Counted from the first letter of the stretch, positions 52,727-61,244 are shown. The stretch: DNA of 64,000 nt from Planctomycetota bacterium (GCA_022711465.1 JAKLEZ010000001.1:496001-560000); one strand, 5' to 3'. Program-made: numbers and translations. The notes: generated by a model from the letters alone, not told the origin.

Positions 52727-52857
52727 GGATTCACCGCTAGGCCGAGCCCCTCAGGACCAGTGAAAGCCTCACCGGGCGGAACGCGCCATCACCAGCAGAT
52801 CTCGCCGCGGCCGGCCACCCCAACAACGCGCCGCCCCAACGCCCTGCCCCAACCACC

Positions 52858-53802
52858 TCATGATCCCCTCATCCAGCAGACAAACTCCGCCAGCCCCGCC
52901 GCCAGTCCCGTCTTCGGCTCAAAACCCAACTCCGCCCGCGCCAGACTCACGTCCGCAAAGGTGCGCTCAACATCACCCGGTTGAGTGGGCAAGCGATTGA
53001 TCAGCGCCTTCTTCCCCAAAGCCGCCTCCAATACCCGGATCAGATCAGACAGCGATACCGGGCTCGAGTTCCCCAGGTTGTAGATGTGATATCCCTTCGC
53101 CCGCTCCAACGCCGCCACGATACCCGCCACAATGTCCGCAATGAAGGTGTAATCCCTCATCATCGAACCATCCCCAAACACCGGTATCGGCTTGCCCTGC
53201 TCGATCAACCGCCCAAACTTGTGGATCGCCAGATCCGGCCGCTGCCGCGGACCATACACAGTGAAGAAACGCAGACACGTCACCGCCATGCCGTGCAGGT
53301 GATGATACGTGTGGCAGATCAACTCGCCGGCCTTCTTCGTCGCGGCGTAAGGCGAGATCGGATGATCCACATTGTCCGATTCGCTGAACGGGACCTTCCT
53401 GTTGTTGCCGTAAACGCTCGAGCTACTCGCAAAGATGAATCGGCCGACCGCGTGCTTCCGCGCCCCCTCCAGCAACACACCAGTCCCCTGGATGTTCACG
53501 TCCTGGTAGAGCAGAGGCTCTTCAATGGACGGCCGCACCCCCGCCCGGGCGGCCAAGTGCACCACCGCGTCCACCCCCCCGCCTAAGGCGGCATCGACCG
53601 CCACCCCGTCCCGGATGTCCCCCTCAACCAGCTTGAAACCCTCCCGACCAAGACAGTCGGACACGTTCCGCCACTTCACCGCCGGATCATAGAAGCGGTC
53701 AAACGAGTCCAACCCGGTCACCCGCCAGCCACCTTCCAGCAGGGCTTCACACAGATGCGAGCCGATGAAACCGGCCGCACCAGTAACCACAACGTGTCTC
53801 AT
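52858..53802 (-). CDS. NAD-dependent epimerase/dehydratase (UDP-glucuronate 4-epimerase-like)
   Basis: 314 residues from the ATG at 53802 (MRHVVVTGAAGFIGSHLCEA, with the GxxGxxG motif). The SDR catalytic triad is visible as FASSSSVYG (Ser) and ISPYAATKKAGE (Tyr-x3-Lys, about residue 148). TVYGPRQRPDLAIHKF and DGSMMRDYTFIADIVAGIVA are characteristic of UDP-GlcA 4-epimerases. It would supply a UDP-sugar (for example UDP-GalA) to the locus. The frame continues upstream to 54042, but that would run through the tandem duplication. The first ten codons lie within the duplicated 95-bp unit. Confidence 0.92.
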   Translation of the reverse strand: MRHVVVTGAAGFIGSHLCEALLEGGWRVTGLDSFDRFYDPAVKWRNVSDCLGREGFKLVEGDIRDGVAVDAALGGGVDAVVHLAARAGVRPSIEEPLLYQDVNIQGTGVLLEGARKHAVGRFIFASSSSVYGNNRKVPFSESDNVDHPISPYAATKKAGELICHTYHHLHGMAVTCLRFFTVYGPRQRPDLAIHKFGRLIEQGKPIPVFGDGSMMRDYTFIADIVAGIVAALERAKGYHIYNLGNSSPVSLSDLIRVLEAALGKKALINRLPTQPGDVERTFADVSLARAELGFEPKTGLAAGLAEFVCWMRGS

Positions 53803-53962
53803 CAACGGTATCCGACTCCCCGCCCTGCCTAGACTCCGTCCCCGTCGGCCACCGTAGCGCCCGACTTGGCCGCACCAGTAACCACAACGTGTCTCATCAA
53901 CGGTATCCGACTCCCCGCCCTGCCTAGACTCCGTCCCCGTCGGCCACCGTAGCGCCCGACTT
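53773..53962. repeat. Exact 95-bp tandem direct duplication over the epimerase start
   Basis: Two adjacent copies, 53773-53867 and 53868-53962, each beginning GGCCGCACCAGTAACCACAA on the plus strand and ending GCGCCCGACTT, appear identical base for base. The unit contains the untranslated leader and the first ten codons of the epimerase gene. Because 95 is not a multiple of three, the upstream copy cannot fuse in frame with the gene. Confidence 0.95.
53829..53897 (-). CDS. 22-codon leader ORF made by the duplication
   Basis: The upstream copy of the repeat keeps the ATG and first residues of the epimerase (MRHVVVTGAA), then shifts frame at the repeat junction to KSGATVADGDGV and a TAG stop. 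It ends 26 nt before the true start. It carries the same upstream sequence as the real gene and would be translated if that sequence supports initiation. It may be only a by-product of the duplication. Confidence 0.3.
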   Translation of the reverse strand: MRHVVVTGAAKSGATVADGDGV

Positions 53963-54101
53963 ATCGGACCAGCCCGATCGAGGGCCAAATCGCCGCAAAC
54001 ACGGCAATGACAATATGATATCGGTCCGCCAGAACCCCGCACAGGAGTTGGGGATCGGTTTTGGGTAGAGTTTTCCGGCTTGTCCGAACGCCCGGCCTTC
54101 G

Positions 54102-54722
54102 CTAGCGCCGACGGGATGCCGACCGGCCTGCAGCCCCAGCGCCGATGGGCGGGTCGATCTTCTCCACATCCTCAGCGCTGATCTCGACATGAACGCTCTG
54201 ACCCAGCGTGGTCACATTCAGGTGAAGCCGCCACCGGTCAGCCCGACGCGTGACAACCCCCTCCAGACCCCGAAGCGGTCCGGTAATAATCCGAACCCAA
54301 TCCCCAACCTCCAATCGGCTGGACACACTGAAATCACTCGTGTGCGCCAGCAAGTGATGAACCTGCCGCAGTTCGGCCACAAGCTGCCCTTGGTCCGGAA
54401 CATTCAGAACCTGAGCAATGCGGTTTGTACGTAACGCCAGGTATCGCTGTTCCTCGTCGGCCAGAAAAAACACATACCCCGGAAACACCGGAACCATGCT
54501 CCGGGACACACGCCGCGTCACCGCGCTTCGGGTCACCCGCTCCGTCAGCGGCAAATAGCTGAAAATCTGCATCCGGCCCATTTCCTCGGCCAGGATCTTC
54601 TCATTCCGTGAACGAGTGTGCGCCACGTACCAGCGACCTTCGCCTTCCGAAGGCACGACCAGCCGCGACTCCGGCACAATCAAACTGCTTTCCGAACCAA
54701 GCCCATCTGCCAACGTCGTCAC
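54102..54722 (-). CDS. Specialised NusG/RfaH/UpxY-like transcription antiterminator
   Basis: 206 residues. The NGN domain is visible as GRWYVAHTRSRNEKILAEEM, FSYLPLTERVTRS, VPVFPGYVFFLADEEQR and TNRIAQVLNVPD; the KOW domain follows as EVGDWVRIITGPLRGLEGVV. A disordered N-terminal extension and a Gly/Ala/Arg tail are extra. It stands at the head of about 23 kb of co-directional EPS genes, the position where RfaH/UpxY-type NusG paralogs prevent premature termination. Housekeeping NusG is normally in the rpl/sec cluster, which is absent here. Confidence 0.88.
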   Translation of the reverse strand: MTTLADGLGSESSLIVPESRLVVPSEGEGRWYVAHTRSRNEKILAEEMGRMQIFSYLPLTERVTRSAVTRRVSRSMVPVFPGYVFFLADEEQRYLALRTNRIAQVLNVPDQGQLVAELRQVHHLLAHTSDFSVSSRLEVGDWVRIITGPLRGLEGVVTRRADRWRLHLNVTTLGQSVHVEISAEDVEKIDPPIGAGAAGRSASRRR

Positions 54723-54762
54723 TCCTGACTCACCACATACGACCGCGGCTGACGTATTTCCG

Positions 54763-55251
54763 TCAGGCCGATGCTCTCCCGTTGCCCAAACTGGGCCGCC
54801 AGTACAGCCGGAATATCACCAGACTCGCCAGCAATCCGCCCAAGTCGCACACAAAGTCTACAACGTCCGGCGTCCGCCCCACAACCGCCTGTGTACACTC
54901 GTCAAACGCGGCCCAGACGATCCCGCCCGCCAACACCCACCCGATCACCCATCGGCTGACCGCGCGCCGACTCACCAGAAAGATCAGCCACCACAGAAAA
55001 CCCCAGACGGCGTACAGGCCGAAGTGCACCAACCGATCGAACCCCGGAAACGGCCAGCCGCTTTCCGGCCTGAAACGGTCCACGTCCGGCCAATGCGTCG
55101 CACAGAACATGAGAACCCAGTAGCCAATCAGCGTTCTCCGCAGCGTCCGCAACGAAGGTAAACGCCGCCCGAGCGGCCGCGTCCTCTCAAGCACACGCGA
55201 GGCCGCCTCACCTCCGGTCACAACCTTACCTTCGTCCTCAGCCACGCTCAT
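54763..55251 (-). CDS. VanZ-like membrane protein
   Basis: 162 residues, about four helices (LIGYWVLMFCATHWPDVDRF, FDRLVHFGLYAVWGFLWWLI, VIGWVLAGGIVWAAFDECTQ, FVCDLGGLLASLVIFRLYW). The layout, with H in DRLVHFGLY and DE in AAFDECTQAVVGRTPDVVDF, matches the VanZ family, which is common in EPS loci but biochemically unclear. Lies 12 bp after the GT39-like gene and 40 bp before the antiterminator, probably in the same transcription unit. Confidence 0.85.
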   Translation of the reverse strand: MSVAEDEGKVVTGGEAASRVLERTRPLGRRLPSLRTLRRTLIGYWVLMFCATHWPDVDRFRPESGWPFPGFDRLVHFGLYAVWGFLWWLIFLVSRRAVSRWVIGWVLAGGIVWAAFDECTQAVVGRTPDVVDFVCDLGGLLASLVIFRLYWRPSLGNGRASA

Positions 55252-55263
55252 CGACCTTGATCC

Positions 55264-56859
55264 TCAACTACGCTCATCGGCCGCCCCACTCGCTGGAGCA
55301 GACCCACCGCCGTTCGGATCGTCCCATCGAAGCCTGTAGACCTCGATCGGCCCAAAGTCCGGGTCACGAAACGAAGCCACCAGACTCCCCCGTTGCCGGC
55401 AGACCTGGTCGACGATGTAGTCGGGCCGCCACGCCGGCATCGACGTCGGAGGCACATCAATCCCCCGACTCGCCTCGAACTTCCAGGCCGTGCGGACCGC
55501 GTAGTCAAAACCATGACGCCCCACGTCCTCTACCGTCGCTTGCCAGCGATAGTCGAGCGGGTACGGACCATATCGAAAACGACCCTCCTGTACCAGCCAG
55601 AATAGCTGCTCACCGTACACCTTCGCTTCAGGCCCGGTCATCGCCGATATCCTCGCCGCCACGCGATCCAGATCCGCGTTCCGAACACGGCAGATCATCA
55701 GCCCGATACCGGCCGCGCTCATGCCGACATACAGGACCACGACCCCCGCCACGAGGCCCAGCCGCCACCGACCGGCCCATCGGTCGCCCGCCCGCCGCCC
55801 CGCCAGGAGGCGCTCACCCATCCGCACCGCAAGCGCCGCCATCAGCGGAATAAGACCCGCCAGATACCGCGATGTGTTGTTCACCGTCGTGAACGGCATG
55901 GCCACCGCAAACAGCACGATGCATGTCGCCATGGCTTTGTCCCGTCGCGTCGAGCACACCCATCCCGCCAACCAGGCAATCACGATCACCGCCCCCAGCG
56001 GAGCGCCCTTGGGCCACTGCAGAAAATGCCTCCACCGCTGCAACTCACCCGTCACGATGACCGACAAACCGGTCGAAACCACCGGTTTCCCGCCGCGCAT
56101 CTGCTCAAAAAACCGAACCTCAGGATCCTGCGCCGCCCAGAGCACATACCCCACATAGGGCAACAGGGTGACCAGGAAAGCAGGAAGACCCCAAATCACC
56201 AGGGCGCGAAACCGCGTCGGCCTCATCCAGCACAACACGCCACCGATCAGAGCCGCCACCAGCACGAGTCCCGTCGGATGAGCCAGGGCGGCCAGGGCGG
56301 CCGTCACCCCCGCACCCACCGCCGCAAACCGCGGCCGCCGATCCGCCCTGCCAACCCATACCCACAAGGCCGACCATGCGAGGGCAATCACGAAAATGTC
56401 CGGCCGCACCCGCCGGCTCAACTCGAAGAACCATGGATGCATCAGCGTGAATAAGGCCACCCACAACGCCGGCCGCCGCCCCAGCCAGGCACGCATGACT
56501 CCGTAGACGGCCGCCACCGCCACCATCCCCATCAACACCGAGGCCACTCGGCTGGCATACAAACCAAATCCAAAAACGCGGTATATCCCCGCCAACAGCA
56601 GCGGCTGAATCACCTGGTTCTGCACAAAATGGACGTGCAGCCCCCCCCAGCCTTCAATGATCCCGTGCCGAAGCGAGCCGTCGTAGGCCAGACAGTAGCC
56701 CAGCGAGGCTTCCCAGGCGTCATCGTTGTAGACCCGGGGAACCGTCTTGAGGCAGACCAGCCCCAGCGTAAGCTGGACGACAACCAGCAGGGCCACATCC
56801 CGCGCCCATGTCCCGGTCGCGACCCGTTCCTCGCCAGTCGGTGGAAAATCCTCGGACAT
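55264..56859 (-). CDS. GT39/ArnT-type membrane glycosyltransferase
   Basis: About 531 residues from the ATG at 56859; the frame opens at 56970 but that overlaps metF. The first periplasmic loop has VYNDDAWEASLGYCLAYDG, the acidic catalytic pair of PMT/ArnT transferases. About 11 helices follow (MVAVAAVYGVMRAWLG, IFVIALAWSALWVWVGR, WRLGLVAGVVVLYVGMSAAG), then a periplasmic C-terminal domain of about 130 residues. Such enzymes move a sugar from a polyprenyl-phosphate donor to lipid or protein. It starts 2 nt after the metF stop. Confidence 0.83.
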   Translation of the reverse strand: MSEDFPPTGEERVATGTWARDVALLVVVQLTLGLVCLKTVPRVYNDDAWEASLGYCLAYDGSLRHGIIEGWGGLHVHFVQNQVIQPLLLAGIYRVFGFGLYASRVASVLMGMVAVAAVYGVMRAWLGRRPALWVALFTLMHPWFFELSRRVRPDIFVIALAWSALWVWVGRADRRPRFAAVGAGVTAALAALAHPTGLVLVAALIGGVLCWMRPTRFRALVIWGLPAFLVTLLPYVGYVLWAAQDPEVRFFEQMRGGKPVVSTGLSVIVTGELQRWRHFLQWPKGAPLGAVIVIAWLAGWVCSTRRDKAMATCIVLFAVAMPFTTVNNTSRYLAGLIPLMAALAVRMGERLLAGRRAGDRWAGRWRLGLVAGVVVLYVGMSAAGIGLMICRVRNADLDRVAARISAMTGPEAKVYGEQLFWLVQEGRFRYGPYPLDYRWQATVEDVGRHGFDYAVRTAWKFEASRGIDVPPTSMPAWRPDYIVDQVCRQRGSLVASFRDPDFGPIEVYRLRWDDPNGGGSAPASGAADERS

Positions 56860-56861
56860 GA

Positions 56862-57734
56862 TCACTTGGCGGCTAAGCCCAGATTCTGCAGCACCTCGCG
56901 CGTCGAATGCACCCGGTTCAGCGTGTAAAAGTGGAAGCCCGGCACGCCGTAGGCGATCAACTCCTGGCACATCTTCGTCGCCACCTCGACACCGTATTCC
57001 CGTGAGGCCGTGTGATCGTCACCAAACGAGTCCAGCTTCCTGCCGACCTCGGCCGGTACCTTCGCCCCGCACAGACTGCAGAAACGGCGGATCTGCGGAC
57101 CACTCAGAATGGGCAGAATCCCGGGCACAACTGGCACCTGCACACCCATCTTGTTCTTGAGATACTGATCGAACTCGAAGAAGTCCCGGTTGTCATAAAA
57201 CAGCTGCGTAATGACCAGCCCCGCCCCGGCTTCGACCTTCTCCGCGCAGCGCCGCCAGTCCTCGCACTTGTCCAGGCACTCCGGGTGCCCTTCCGGATAG
57301 CCGGCCACGGCCACATCCAGGCCGCCGCGCCTGCTCAGGTAGGCCACCAGGTCCGCCGCATACCTCAAACCGGCCGGGCTGGGCACGAAGCCTGGGTCGT
57401 CCTTGGGCGGATCACCCCGCAGGGCAACCACATTCGTGATGCCCTGTTCGTCAATGTGATCCAGAAAGGTGTCGATCTCCTCGGTCGTGGCCCCTACACA
57501 CGTCAGATGACTGGCGACTTCCAGGTCCGTTTCCCGCTTGATACGCGTGATCGTCTCAAGCGTCTTGGCCTTGGTCGCTCCACCCGCTCCGTACGTGCAG
57601 GTCACAAAGGCCGGCCCCAGCTTGATCAGGGCGGGCAACCCCTGCCCAAACAGCTTCGCCTCCCCGTCGCTGTCCTTCGGCGGAAACAACTCGAACGAAA
57701 TCGTAATCCCACCTCGCCGGTGGGCGTCGGACAT
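56862..57734 (-). CDS. metF: Methylenetetrahydrofolate reductase
   Basis: 290 residues from the ATG at 57734, with AAGGTGAGG upstream. TIM-barrel FAD enzyme: ISFELFPPKDSDGEAKLF (catalytic Glu), FVTCTYGAGGATK, EVASHLTCVGATTEEIDTFL, NVVALRGDPPKDD and LVITQLFYDNRDFFEF. It reduces 5,10-methylene-THF to 5-methyl-THF for methionine synthesis. Length and motifs are those of bacterial MetF. A housekeeping gene between cell-envelope genes; the following GT39-like gene is only 2 nt away, so the pair may be co-transcribed. Confidence 0.95.
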   Translation of the reverse strand: MSDAHRRGGITISFELFPPKDSDGEAKLFGQGLPALIKLGPAFVTCTYGAGGATKAKTLETITRIKRETDLEVASHLTCVGATTEEIDTFLDHIDEQGITNVVALRGDPPKDDPGFVPSPAGLRYAADLVAYLSRRGGLDVAVAGYPEGHPECLDKCEDWRRCAEKVEAGAGLVITQLFYDNRDFFEFDQYLKNKMGVQVPVVPGILPILSGPQIRRFCSLCGAKVPAEVGRKLDSFGDDHTASREYGVEVATKMCQELIAYGVPGFHFYTLNRVHSTREVLQNLGLAAK

Positions 57735-58029
57735 CCTCACCTTCTGACTCCATCTGGTCAAACCCGGGGCTCAACCCACCGGTCAAGCCCCTCCCCATCT
57801 ATCGGCCATAACGGCAAGGCCAACCAATGATTGGGCCCGAGTTTACGCTGCATGCCACGGCCGAACAAGCGAGGGCCAAGCCGCCCTTGCCCGCACGCCA
57901 GGATGTACCCACGGCTCCTGCCATCTCCCTTCCCCGCCCGGGGCTGAACGGAGGTGCGGCCACAGGACAGACACCTCCGCCCCCATCAGGAGTGATCCGA
58001 CCGCCTCTCCGCCTGGCTGGCCCGGGCCT

Positions 58030-59907
58030 CTACTTCTTTTGGGCGTTTATGGGAGGTATTACTTTGAAGACGGCGCCTTCCAGTTCCTGAGTCTTTTGCG
58101 CGGGCGACGGGCCCGGCAAGGCCGGCGCCGCGGGCAGGGGCGGGGACTTCAGGGCAGGCAAGCCGCCCGGAGGAGCCGGCACCGCGGGCAGAGCGGGAGT
58201 CTTCAGAGCCGGCATGCCTGGAGAAACCGACGCCGCAGGCGGGGCCGGCACGCCAGTCAAGGACTGACCGACCGGGGTCGCAGGCAGAGCGTTGGGAATA
58301 GGCACGCTCAGGGCAGACGCAGCCTTGCCGGGAGCGGTCGGGGGAGCCAGCTCCGCCGCCGGCATGGTCGCCGCCACCGCCAGCGGAGCTCCCACCGCCT
58401 GTTCCAGGTCACCGATCGCCGTGGTCGCGTTGCCCCGGGCCTGCAGATGCTGATGACGAACATCGAACAGAGTCCGCTGGGCATCCAGCAACGTCACCGC
58501 CGGGGTCTTCCCAGCCTGGTAATCCGCTTCCGCACCCCTGAGATTCAGCTCCGCCTGCGGAAGCAGCTTGTCCCGGTAGAACGCCAGGTTTCGCGAGGCC
58601 AACTCGGCCCGGTCGTGCTGCATCGCGATGTCATGGCCCACGTTGGTCTCGAGCAGCTCACGCTGCTTGACCGCCTGCTCATGGAGCAGCTTGGCCTTCG
58701 AAACCTGAGCTAGGTTCTGATCAAAGATCGGCAGCGTGACCGCCAGCAGTGGACCCAGGGCCGCCTCCTCCTCGGGTTCGGCAGTCGCGGTCAGACCACC
58801 CAGCGGCAACGCGGCACCCGCACCCCCGGTTATGCTGCTGAGCACCCGCGAACGCACATTCGTCCTCACCGTATCCCGAATCGTCGCCAACCGACTCTTG
58901 CTGGTCTCCTCGATCTGCGGTTCGCGCTCCATGTCCATGCCCAGATTGAACGCCGGAATCACCTTGGCATACTCGGCTTTGATCTGGGCCTGAGTCGCCG
59001 CCTCGGCCTTCGAGGCCGCCTGAAGATCCACGCGCTTCACACGGGCCACTGCAATGGCTTTGTCGGTAGGAAGCGGAACCGAACCCGCATCACGCAACCG
59101 ATCCGTCAGCCGGACGTGATCCGGCAACGTCGCCAGACTGAGCAACTTGGCCAACTGGTGGCGCCTCACCGCCACCTCGGACGTCGCTTCCTGCGCGGCC
59201 AGCTCCGCCTGCATCGCGTCGCCACGCACCATGTCCACATCCAAGGGCGACGCAGCCGGGCTTCGCCGCCCGCGGACCACGGCCACCGAGGCGTTCGCCT
59301 GCTGGGCATTCCGGCTCGCCAGGTCGGCTCTGTCCTCCGCCGTCACCGCATCCTGATAGGCCCGCCGGACGTTGCCGGCCACGCTGCTGCCCACCCCGGC
59401 CACACGCAAAACGGCTTGCTCGACCAGACCCTCCGCCACCTTCTTGCGGATCGGAATCTGCCAGATGTCAGCGATGTTCTGCGAGAAAGCACCCAGAATG
59501 TCCGTCGAACCACCACCACTTGGAAAACGCAACGCCGTGCTGATGGTCGGGTTCGCCAGCAGACCCGATTGCACCCAATCGGCCCGCGCCACCCCAATGT
59601 CGTAGAACGCCGCCTGCAGCTCCCGGTTGTTGAGCAACGCAATGCGAACCGCTTCCTCCTGCCCCAGCCCCTCCGCCAGGAAGGCCTGTATCTCTTCCTC
59701 GGTCAGCCCGGGCTCCGCTGGCGAGTAGACCCCGTCCTGCCCGGCGCTGGCCTTGATCAGATCGCCAGCCCGGGCGTAGTCAGGTTTCGGGTCCACCTGT
59801 GAACAGCCGAAACAGCACAGCACCATCGCGACACTGCAGGCCGCTCCGAGATACTTCGCCGCGGGCACGAAGACTCCACAACCACCTTCCTGAACACCAT
59901 GCTTCAT
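58030..59907 (-). CDS. TolC-like outer-membrane efflux lipoprotein with Pro/Ala-rich tail
   Basis: About 625 residues from the ATG at 59907, which is preceded by GAGG; the frame opens at 60120. The signal ends VAMVLCCFGC, a lipobox-like end. The OEP fold appears as LGQEEAVRIALLNNRELQAA, QSGLLANPTISTALRFPSGG, then a second repeat ATQAQIKAEYAKVIPAFNLG and LLAVTLPIFDQNLAQVSKAK with long periplasmic helices (RNLAFYRDKLLPQAELNLRG). The last 125 residues are low complexity, rich in Pro, Ala and Leu. It lies alone, with no membrane-fusion or pump gene beside it in the window. Confidence 0.88.
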   Translation of the reverse strand: MKHGVQEGGCGVFVPAAKYLGAACSVAMVLCCFGCSQVDPKPDYARAGDLIKASAGQDGVYSPAEPGLTEEEIQAFLAEGLGQEEAVRIALLNNRELQAAFYDIGVARADWVQSGLLANPTISTALRFPSGGGSTDILGAFSQNIADIWQIPIRKKVAEGLVEQAVLRVAGVGSSVAGNVRRAYQDAVTAEDRADLASRNAQQANASVAVVRGRRSPAASPLDVDMVRGDAMQAELAAQEATSEVAVRRHQLAKLLSLATLPDHVRLTDRLRDAGSVPLPTDKAIAVARVKRVDLQAASKAEAATQAQIKAEYAKVIPAFNLGMDMEREPQIEETSKSRLATIRDTVRTNVRSRVLSSITGGAGAALPLGGLTATAEPEEEAALGPLLAVTLPIFDQNLAQVSKAKLLHEQAVKQRELLETNVGHDIAMQHDRAELASRNLAFYRDKLLPQAELNLRGAEADYQAGKTPAVTLLDAQRTLFDVRHQHLQARGNATTAIGDLEQAVGAPLAVAATMPAAELAPPTAPGKAASALSVPIPNALPATPVGQSLTGVPAPPAASVSPGMPALKTPALPAVPAPPGGLPALKSPPLPAAPALPGPSPAQKTQELEGAVFKVIPPINAQKK

Positions 59908-60162
59908 GGAAGCCACTCCTCGTTCTCGCCTCGACAGAAAACGCCGCGCTACCGCACGCACGCCACGGCCACCCGATGAGGACCCGGCAGCACGCCACCC
60001 TCGCCTCATCCGCAAAACCAAACGCCAACCACCGGCCTTCGGCCAGCCCTCGCGGGTCGTCGCCGGGCCTCTGTGAGCAACCCCCACCTGCCCCGCCGAT
60101 TCTCCTGGATCCGGGTACATCGAAGGAAAGCAGGATCCCTAACCTATCACAGCCTGCCTGCC

Positions 60163-60199
60163 GGTCAAGAGGTCGCAAGTTCAAATCTTGTCGCCCCGA
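60163..60199 (+). other. 3' half of a proline-type tRNA, probable att core
   Basis: GGTCAAGAGGTC is followed by a complete T-arm (GCAAG 60175-60179, loop TTCAAAT, CTTGT 60187-60191), the 3' acceptor strand CGCCCCG and discriminator A. The variable loop and T-arm match proline tRNAs. The D-arm, the 5' anticodon stem and the 5' acceptor strand (which would read CGGGGCG) are absent upstream, and no CCA follows. A tRNA 3' half left alone next to mobile-element remnants is the usual product of site-specific integration into a tRNA gene. Confidence 0.55.
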
Positions 60200-60236
60200 T
60201 TACACAACTAACGGCACAACAAACACTTACGCACCG

Positions 60237-60434
60237 TCAGAGGAACTCGCCGTCGTTGGTGCGATGGGTGTGGTTGCGGAGCAGGGCATTGAGCCGCTCG
60301 ACGGTGTGCTCCGTGGCCATGGCGATGGCCAAGACCAGCCCCCAGAAGTGCGGCCAAGCCCGTTTGCCCAGAGATTGACGATGCGGCCGGAAAAAGGATT
60401 GACAAATACCAGGGATGCGGTCGATAGTGAACAT
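60237..60434 (-). pseudogene. N-terminal fragment of an IS701/IS4-like transposase
   Basis: 65 residues from an ATG at 60434 (MFTIDRIPGICQSFFRPHRQ). AWPHFWGLVLAIAMATEHTV and ALLRNHTHRTNDGEFL match the N-terminal helical domain of DDE transposases, in the same order as the other fragment (LWRIVLAMAVGCSRA ... GRHRTRLGGFF). The frame ends immediately after GEFL, where full-length proteins continue into the DDE domain. The catalytic part is missing, so this is a remnant. Confidence 0.65.
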
Positions 60435-60490
60435 AGCGGTGTTCTCCGGTGCGTTGCTGCATACAACAGTCATCGGCAAGTAACACCGCT
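60435..60490 (-). repeat. Inverted repeat abutting the transposase start
   Basis: AGCGGTGTT (60435-60443) and AACACCGCT (60482-60490) form a perfect 9-bp stem around a 38-nt loop. On the minus strand the second arm ends exactly at the ATG at 60434. On the plus strand the distal arm runs into TTTTT, like a long-loop terminator. Some insertion sequences use such structures to stop read-through transcripts from expressing transposase. Confidence 0.45.
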
Positions 60491-60613
60491 TTTTGTTTGC
60501 GCCAAGCCGCATCAGCCACCGAATCGGTCCGTTTGAGTATCTAAATACGAAACGGCTGGCGCCGTTCATGGAGTCGGCGGGCATCTAGTTACTCAGACTG
60601 AGCGCTTTTCGTC

Positions 60614-61099
60614 ATGGTGATGGCAGGCGCAATCGAAAAGGCCCTTCTTGAGCCGATGAATGTGGTGCATTGCGTCACATGCATCGCTCACAAGGACCTT
60701 GCCATGATCATCGGCCATTGCCCACGTTTTGTCCAACGATTCTTGAACGCCGGGCCATCCGGCCTGTCGAAACCTCAACAGACGCACCTGTGGCGCATCG
60801 TCCTGGCCATGGCGGTCGGTTGCAGCCGAGCCAAGTTGAGCCATCTGGCCGCGATGATCCTCGGTGGCCGCCACCGAACGCGGCTTGGCGGCTTCTTCCG
60901 GGACGCCGATTGGGACGCTCCGCAACTCCTTCGCCAACAAAGCGTGGCGATCCTGGGTTGGATGCGTCCCTGTCGCGGCGAGACGATCGAACTGCTCATC
61001 GACGACACCCGGGTCGCCAAGCGCGGCCGGCAGATGGCGGCTCACTACCCATCTCAACGGCAGGGTGGCCCTTTCTTGTTCAGTGAAGGGGCATCATGA
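60614..61099 (+). pseudogene. Second N-terminal transposase fragment, opposite orientation
   Basis: About 161 codons are open (a shorter start at 60704, MIIGHCPRFVQRFL, fits better). GLSKPQQTHLWRIVLAMAVG, AAMILGGRHRTRLGGFFRDA and ETIELLIDDTRVAKRGRQM match IS701/IS4-like transposases up to and including the first catalytic Asp region (LIDDT). After that the reading becomes unrelated residues and stops. The C-terminal two-thirds are missing. It points away from the other fragment, starting about 180 bp from it. Confidence 0.65.
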
Positions 61100-61231
61100 A
61101 CACCCCGAAAAATGGCAAAAGTCGAGCTAAGAAACGAGGCCGAAAAGTTGCCCCGACATGCATGGGAGGACCCATTTCAGCCCTCTGGACCGGAAAGACG
61201 CTGGAAATGAGATAGGCGGGGGGGGGGCAGG

Positions 61232-61237
61232 TATAAT
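61232..61237 (+). promoter_or_regulatory. Candidate -10 element (TATAAT) before the sulfur gene
   Basis: A perfect TATAAT stands 110 bp before the ATG at 61347, just after a run of G residues. No good -35 hexamer is seen at 16-18 bp. It is the only promoter-like sequence in the gap after the transposase fragment. Confidence 0.4.
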
Positions 61238-61244
61238 AGCAGAA

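Noticed and set aside
54102..54722. Housekeeping NusG
   Set aside because: Its neighbours are EPS genes and VanZ, not secE/rplK, and it has extensions typical of specialised paralogs.
57735..58029. Riboswitch or terminator in front of metF
   Set aside because: One imperfect hairpin (GGGGCT/AGCCCC, 57776-57801) is visible, without a U-run or a recognisable SAM or other aptamer core; the rest of the gap shows nothing I can support.
60100..60200. A complete tRNA gene
   Set aside because: The T-arm and 3' acceptor strand are good, but the 5' acceptor strand, D-arm and 5' half of the anticodon stem are not present upstream.
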